Positions 13,054 to 64,000 of a stretch of DNA of 64,000 bases are shown here, piece by piece. Within the stretch, counting starts at the first letter, position 1; every line of letters starts with the position of its first letter. Origin of the DNA: Alviniconcha marisindica (lineage: Eukaryota; Mollusca; Gastropoda; Provannidae); NCBI GenBank assembly GCA_018857735.1, contig JABMCL010000340.1, positions 214,501-278,500 on the forward strand, read 5' to 3'. Made by a program: the position numbers and the translations under genes. The notes under the pieces are model-generated. The model had not been told where the DNA came from. It did not search any database and saw only the letters and a list, made by a program, of their open reading frames with translations.

Positions 13054-13311
13054 GCAATACTTTAAGCTGTTTAACATTACATACGTCTCTTTCACCAGAC
13101 TGCCTCAGCCTGTTATTGCCTGCCACCAAAAATATAACTTCGCTGATTCAACTGTCTAGACGAGAGCCTTCGTCCAGACGAAGATTAATCAATCAACTTC
13201 CAAAGAGTGCATGTCAACTTGACCCCACATTTAGCCTACCAGTCGGCATCATTCACACAACCTCTTGGTTACAACTTACTGTCGAACAAGCGTCAGAGAG
13301 AAAACAACCAT
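1212..13311 (-). CDS. TIGAR: TIGAR-like fructose-2,6-bisphosphatase, complete 5-exon gene
   Basis: Coding exons in order are 13280-13311, 8028-8065, 6653-6846, 4417-4527 and 1212-2291. They join in frame (1455 nt, 484 aa). The family is a histidine-phosphatase-superfamily enzyme that hydrolyses fructose-2,6-bisphosphate and related phosphates, which lowers glycolytic flux. Seen: the N-terminal LVRHGET motif (H11, the phosphohistidine in the family), SDLSRAAQT (about residues 56-64), LRER with E87 as the expected catalytic acid, and VVSHGG with the second catalytic H408, followed by CPNTG and a C-terminal PTV..HDKDHL segment. All key residues are present, so the enzyme should be active. Human TIGAR is about 270 aa; the excess is a Ser/Glu/Pro-rich stretch at about residues 150-402 that includes a basic KRPR patch. 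Identity comes from motif order and exon-by-exon agreement with the family, not from a database search. Confidence 0.93.
2520..4010. repeat. ~37-bp degenerate minisatellite in TIGAR intron 4
   Basis: Repeated TAAAATCCACCCTGGACTCA followed by a variable GGGAGAGAAGGTTACTGCC part, most regular at 2570-2790 and increasingly diverged to about 4010. It is interrupted by the foldback element at 3642-3899. Confidence 0.85.
3642..3899. mobile_element. 258-bp foldback (MITE-like) element with TIRs and 6-bp target duplication
   Basis: The ends are TATCATTGGCAGGAGCTGCC and the inverted GGCAGTTCCCGCGAATGATA, about 28 bp each with few mismatches. CAAAAC flanks both sides (3636-3641 and 3900-3905), and removing the element restores the surrounding minisatellite unit. 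The inside is a chain of short palindromes of the type TTTTGTTGCAACAAAA, TTTTGTCGCGACAAAA and TTTTGTCACGACAAAA. There is no coding capacity. Confidence 0.85.
4198..4377 (-). mobile_element. family-B short element in TIGAR intron 4
   Basis: 180 bp with a simple-repeat tail (TAGG)n at the left end, flanked by a 12-bp direct duplication AAAAGTAAAACA (4186-4197 and 4378-4389). It shares GGACAAGCTGAGACCAATGC and ACGTCCA with copies at 56054-56232 and 21280-21435. I see no clear tRNA promoter boxes; it could be a SINE or a short LINE tail. Confidence 0.85.
4417..4527 (-). CDS. TIGAR: TIGAR coding exon 4
   Basis: 37 codons (residues 89-125), phase 0 on both sides, starting KFGEFEGKTFKDL and ending GAETYEE. 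This corresponds to the family's K(Y/F)G..EGK segment followed by the Pro-Asp-Gly-Ala-Glu-Thr loop (P/GGET in relatives). The acceptor is TGCCAG and the donor GTAAGA. A family-B element is inserted about 27 bp into the following intron. Confidence 0.92.
4985..6200. repeat. 47-bp minisatellite with 94-bp higher-order units (TIGAR intron 3)
   Basis: About 25 units of ACACTGAACAAYGARMGGA... GGAGACAGGCCCAYTT. From about 5430 two diverged 47-bp monomers alternate strictly (AATGAACGGAAGGGCGGTC and AACGAGAGGAGTGGTGCTC), giving a 94-bp higher-order repeat. Open frames here are a by-product of the repeat. Confidence 0.92.
6311..6660. repeat. seven exact-length 50-bp units containing the TIGAR exon 3 donor
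   Basis: Seven units of exactly 50 bp without indels. On the minus strand each carries the last ~8-13 exon bases (GAGAACGA or GAGAATGA) and the adjoining intron start. The true exon end at 6653 is in the outermost unit. Units 2, 3, 5 and 6 keep a GT donor; units 1 and 4 have lost it. Confidence 0.92.
6653..6846 (-). CDS. TIGAR: TIGAR coding exon 3
   Basis: Residues 24-88: it begins GHQDVRLSDVG and ends LDKRLRER, and contains FASDLSRAAQT and the catalytic acid region. The acceptor is TTGCAG and the donor GTGAGT. Its 3' edge is the first unit of a 50-bp tandem array (6311-6660), and its 5' part has a degenerate duplicate about 160 bp upstream in the intron. Confidence 0.93.
6951..7108 (-). repeat. 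degenerate tandem duplicate of TIGAR exon 3 5' end and flank
   Basis: Similar along its length to 6788-6931, with shared blocks CTTGTTCCAAACCCAC, GACAGG, ACGTCTTGG and CTGGAGTGCA. In the exon frame it still reads QDVCLSDVGLEQVCLVGD without a stop, and a CCAG acceptor-like site remains. It lies upstream of the true exon in transcription order. Confidence 0.8.
7262..7372 (+). mobile_element. short family-B-related copy
   Basis: Contains GAGGTGGACGTCCTGGGCTC, CCTAATAAGCC and TGTGGACGTAAAGCAACACT, ending in a (CAAC)n tail. It matches the first half of family B in the opposite orientation to the 4198 copy. Confidence 0.6.
8028..8065 (-). CDS. TIGAR: TIGAR coding exon 2 (38-nt microexon)
   Basis: The exon begins with the last base of His11 and reads GETTANKDGVIQ plus the first base of Gly24. 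The acceptor is TTTCAG and the donor GTAAGTG. It completes RHGET and the conserved IQG that follows in TIGAR. The phases are 2 in and 1 out, exactly as the neighbouring exons require. Confidence 0.88.
8250..8303. repeat. (CA)n microsatellite
   Basis: About 27 CA dinucleotides, followed at 8348-8380 by a GGGGT-rich tract. Both are in TIGAR intron 1. Confidence 0.95.
9597..9785. repeat. three ~64-bp tandem units
   Basis: Three copies of CTCACTCCRTTCCAYWCCTGG, CTGCATGGTCTAGTTTG and ATTAATCATCATCAACACAC. No coding signal. Confidence 0.9.
10105..10430 (-). mobile_element. tRNA-derived SINE (family A), copy 1, head missing
   Basis: Shares TTCATGCAAAGCCACATACG, CACCTGCACTTTTGGCAGA, TGTACACCATACAA and TAGTGCTATTCT with the copies at 16599, 45254 and 55390. 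The tRNA-like head is absent here. It lies in TIGAR intron 1. Confidence 0.85.
12384..12436. repeat. (TG)n microsatellite
   Basis: About 25 TG dinucleotides in TIGAR intron 1. Confidence 0.95.
12961..13047. repeat. (GA)n microsatellite close to TIGAR exon 1
   Basis: About 43 GA dinucleotides, ending about 230 bp inside the first TIGAR intron. GA tracts near promoters can bind GAGA-type factors; no such role is shown here. Confidence 0.95.
13280..13311 (-). CDS. TIGAR: TIGAR coding exon 1 (start codon to RH)
   Basis: A 32-nt exon encoding MVVFSLTLVR plus the first two bases of His11, followed by a GTAAGT donor (complement of 13274-13279). The intron interrupts the catalytic His codon (CA|T), and exon 2 supplies the T and GET. 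The peptide matches the expected beta strand plus RHGE of the family, and no other upstream ATG in this frame is needed. The exon is too short for an ORF scan. Confidence 0.88.
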
Positions 13312-14056
13312 TGTTTTTGTCCTTCGAGAGTTGCACTGAAGTCCGCAGCATAATTTGGAAGTGACTGACAACTTCCCAGACAGCTCAGAACTGAGACATG
13401 GATCTTGGCCTTATTTTCCCCTTTGGCGTTCGGCAGGCTACTGAATGTTAGACTGCAATTCATTGGGTATTGTAAAAATACTGACCAGTATTTTTGTTTG
13501 TCACAAACACACACTTTGGTTGTCAAAATAAAAATCTTAATAGATCTCACAAAAGTTAATAATGTAGAGTTCAGTAGTCTCTGCTCACATTTATAAATTT
13601 AACTAAGAATACTTATTGCAGTCTGATAGACGTTTTTAGCTATTTTGCCAAACTACAACTGTAAACATTTTATCACTCTTTAGTGGGTAAATCCTAGAAG
13701 GTCCTGCGAGGGGAGACAAGCATGAACTAAATCTTTTAGAACAGCAACTGTAAACATGCTGCGACGAGTTTTAGACGCAAGTCTTCGCCCATTTCTCCGT
13801 TTGTAATGCAATAGAAAATTGTTGGGAGCTTTAAATTACATTATCTGTGCACACATTGTTCAATTTTGGATCTATTTTCCAGATATAATGTACGTACTTT
13901 GCGTGCGCCGATTATTTTTCATTCAAATCTGACATCGCCGCTTCGTCTGCTACTGAAGTGGAACCACCGAGATAGTGGCAGAAGAAGACGCTAAGAAAAA
14001 ATCGGACACTAAGATCGTAATGGGATAGAATTGGAGCAAAGCCTTTGTCCACAATT
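13312..14056. promoter_or_regulatory. shared TIGAR/CEP162 head-to-head intergenic region
   Basis: 745 bp separate the two divergent start codons, with no other coding signal between. The region should hold both 5' UTRs and a bidirectional promoter. I see no clear TATA box; inverted CCAAT (ATTGG) motifs occur near 13463 and 14030. No convincing RFX X-box was found, although CEP162 is a ciliary gene. The promoter role is inferred from gene layout alone. Confidence 0.6.
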
Positions 14057-61540
<47,484 letters not shown>

Positions 61541-61549
<9 letters not shown>

Positions 61550-62300
61550 CGATGGGCTGTGGGTTGAGGGGCGTGGTCTGAACTTCATGTCATCATAGCG
61601 ATGGGCTGTGGGTTGAGGGATGTGGTCACAGAGGCGTAGGTTCTGAGAGTTTGAACTTGATGTCGTCATAGCGATGGGCTGTGGGTTGAAGGACGTGGTC
61701 ATAGTGATGGGCTGTGGGTTGAGGGACGTGGTCATAGCGATGGGATGTGGGTTGAGGGACGTGGTCATAGCGATGGGATGTGGGTTGAGGGACGTGGTCA
61801 TAGCGATGGGATGTGGGTTGAGGGACGTGGTCATAGCGATGGGATGTGGGTTGAGGGACGTGGTCATAGCGATGGGATGTGGGTTGAGGGACATGGTCAT
61901 AGCGATGGGATGTGGGTTGAGGGACGTGGTCATAGCGATAGGCTGTGGGTTGAGGGACGTGGTCATAGTGATGGGCTGTGGGTTGAGGGACGTGGTCATA
62001 GCGATGGGCTGTGGGTTGAGGGACGTGGACATAGCGATGGGCTGTGGGTTGAGGGACGTGGTCATAGCGATGGGCTGTGGGTTGAGGGACGTGGACATAG
62101 CGATGGGCTGTGGGTTGAAGGACGTGGTCATAGTGATGGGCTGTGGGTTGAGGGACGTGGTCATAGCGATGGGCTGTGGGTTGAGGGACGTGGTCACAGA
62201 GACATAGGTACTGAGAGTCCAAACTTCATGTCATCATGGCGATGGGATGTGGGTTGAGGGACGTGGTCACAGAGACATAGGTACTGAGAGTCCAAACTTC
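61541..62300. repeat. 33-bp array starting at the CEP162 stop codon
   Basis: About 20 units of TCATAGCGATGGGCTGTGGG plus TTGAGGGACGTGG. The first TCATAG is the real Ser-stop. The 33-bp length (11 codons) leaves several frames open for 500-600 bp, which explains the long ORFs here. It is presumably in the 3' UTR. Confidence 0.93.
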
Positions 62301-63180
62301 ATGTCATCATGGTGATGGGATGTGGGTTGAGGGACGTGGTCACAGCAGGGTGTCAAGCTCCCATACATCATGTCATCATAGCGATGGGTTGTGGGTTGAG
62401 GGACATGGTCATGCAGGCAGAGGTATTGTGCACCTGTCCGTCATGTCATAGAGAAGTGTTGATGGACATAGTCATGCAGGCAGGGTGTCAAGCTCCTGTA
62501 CATCATGTCATAGTAATGGGTTGTGGGTTGAGGAATTTAGTTACAGAGACAGAGATATCGAGCGACTGTACATCATGTCGTGGGTTAAGGGACATAGTCA
62601 TGGAGACAGAGGTATTGAGCGTATGTACGTCATGTCATCGTTGCAATGGTTTGTAGGTTAAGGGACGCAGTCATGCAGTCAGAACATGGTCATGAAGGCA
62701 ATAGTATTAAGTGTCTATATGTCATCAGAACGAAGGGTTGTATTAGAGAGGTGGTCATAGAGGTCAAGATATTGAGCATCCGTACATCTTGCTGCCGTAG
62801 TGAAGGTTTTGTGCAGCAACATGGTCATGGAGGCAATAATATTAAGCATCTTCATGTCATGTCGTCAAAGCACAGGGTTGTGTTAGGGAGGTGGTCATGG
62901 AGGTGAAGATATTGAATGTTTGTACATTTTGCTGTCATAGTGAAGGTTCGTGCAAGAACGTGGTCTGAAGAACTGTCATGGAGGCAGTAGTATTAAGCAT
63001 CTTTACGTCAGGTCATCACAGCACAGGGTTGTCAGGGAGGTGGCCATGGAGGTGAAGATATTGCGCGTCCGTGCATCTTGCTGTCGTAGTGAAGGTGTGT
63101 GCAAGGAGTGCAGTCAACATTTCAAAATGGAGGCAGTGGTATCAAGGTTCCATTCACCATGCCATCGTAGCAAAGAACCA
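62300..63180. repeat. diverged larger repeats in the presumed CEP162 3' UTR
   Basis: Units of ~125-150 bp. Two copies repeat the end of the coding sequence more fully: GGTGTCAAGCTCCCATACAT near 62348 and GGTGTCAAGCTCCTGTACAT near 62484. Later units carry CATGGAGGCAATAGTATTAA and TTGCTGTCGTAGTGAAGG. Confidence 0.8.
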
Positions 63181-64000
63181 TGAGAAGGACACGGTCAACA
63201 TGAAAAAATTAGGCCAAGATGTCAATGTTCTGTATGTCGTGCTGTGGTGATCAAGGGTAGTGAGTAGTACACCATCAACATTCCACATCCCAAACAGAGG
63301 CACAGGCTATCCGTCCACAGCTTCCATGCTTTGTGCCTTTGTTGCAAAGGGTTAACCGAATTCTCACCGCCACAAATAAACGACGATGAAAGCTCAGCGC
63401 TTCAGGTGCCAGTGGACCAAAATCTCAAGTTGAAGGCAGCGGATCTGAGCAGTTTCAGTGACACTTGTGAGTTTTGGGGAGTGAAGTCAGTTCTGGAACA
63501 CTGTGGGCCAGTAACGGTTGGGATACAGTAACAGTGGTGGTTGTAGTAATGCAACCAGTGCTGTTTTTATTTTCAACGGTCAGTTCTCAAGGCAGCACAA
63601 ATCTCTGCTGGTCATTTTTCTTTTGCAAATCAGATTGTCAGTGGACAGATTTCTTTGGCAGTGTCCTGAAAGTAGAAGACCGGTCTTCCAGGCGAGACCC
63701 CAAACCACTGAGGTCCTGCATCAGCCATGCCCATGTTAAAATCAGGGAATTTGATTTCTGTTCTCGTGAATGACTGACTGACGTGTCTTTGATAATGGAA
63801 AGGATACTTTCATTAATACGAGCACTGGTGTGTAAGGTGGTAGTACTCATGAATAATATTTCTGACATCAAACATGTGTAATGGTGTTACACATAAGCAG
63901 TCAAAGTATTTAGTCGTTTTTACAAAGGGGTAGCTGTGATATTATTTATTTACTGTGCCTTTGCATATATATATATATATATATATATATGTTTAACAGT
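63180..64000. other. downstream sequence, probably rest of the CEP162 3' UTR and intergenic
   Basis: No gene recognised. It has one AATAAA at 63375 and an (AT)n tract at 63967-63990. Confidence 0.45.
63375..63380 (+). terminator. possible CEP162 polyadenylation signal
   Basis: The first AATAAA noticed after the CEP162 stop, about 1.8 kb downstream and after the 3' array. A 3' UTR this long is plausible but unproven. Confidence 0.3.

Overview
This is a eukaryotic nuclear window holding two genes arranged head to head. Both are split into short exons with canonical splice sites, in a background of introns crowded with microsatellites, minisatellites and short dispersed elements. Both proteins belong to animal families, and the tRNA-derived SINEs together with the very high tandem-repeat load look like a mollusc, probably a gastropod. 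That assignment is inference: nothing in the window fixes the species.

Minus strand, about 1.2-13.3 kb: a complete five-exon gene for the fructose-2,6-bisphosphatase TIGAR. A 32-nt first coding exon (13280-13311) and a 38-nt second exon (8028-8065) were found by hand; together they rebuild the N-terminal catalytic RHGE motif across an intron. The joined product is 484 aa. The extra length over the usual ~270 aa is a roughly 250-residue low-complexity insertion between the two catalytic halves, all inside the last exon.

Plus strand, about 14.06-61.55 kb: a complete 29-exon gene for CEP162 (KIAA1009/QN1), the centriole and axoneme-recognition coiled-coil protein of the ciliary base. All 29 exons join in frame (4152 nt, 1383 aa), against about 1400 aa for the human protein. 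The N-terminal 600 residues are basic, Ser/Pro-rich and mostly disordered; the C-terminal 800 are coiled coil ending in the family's conserved tail. One intron (57140-57801) needs a GC-AG splice site. The two start codons are 745 bp apart, so a shared bidirectional promoter is likely.

Non-coding: there is essentially no unique sequence longer than a few kb. I see three or more dispersed families: A, a tRNA-derived SINE; B, a ~180-bp element with 11-12 bp target duplications; and C, an element with terminal inverted repeats. There is also one 258-bp foldback element with near-perfect terminal inverted repeats and a 6-bp target duplication.

The most unusual signal is that many of the tandem arrays are built from exon edges. 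The repeat unit contains the last or first few exon bases plus the adjoining splice site (or stop codon), so rows of decoy splice sites lie next to the true one. The clearest case is CEP162 exon 27, where twelve 53-bp units each carry the acceptor plus 18 exon bases. Other cases are TIGAR exon 3, CEP162 exons 8, 17, 19 and 23, and the CEP162 stop codon. No operon, defence system, viral gene, CRISPR array or other unknown multi-gene system was found.
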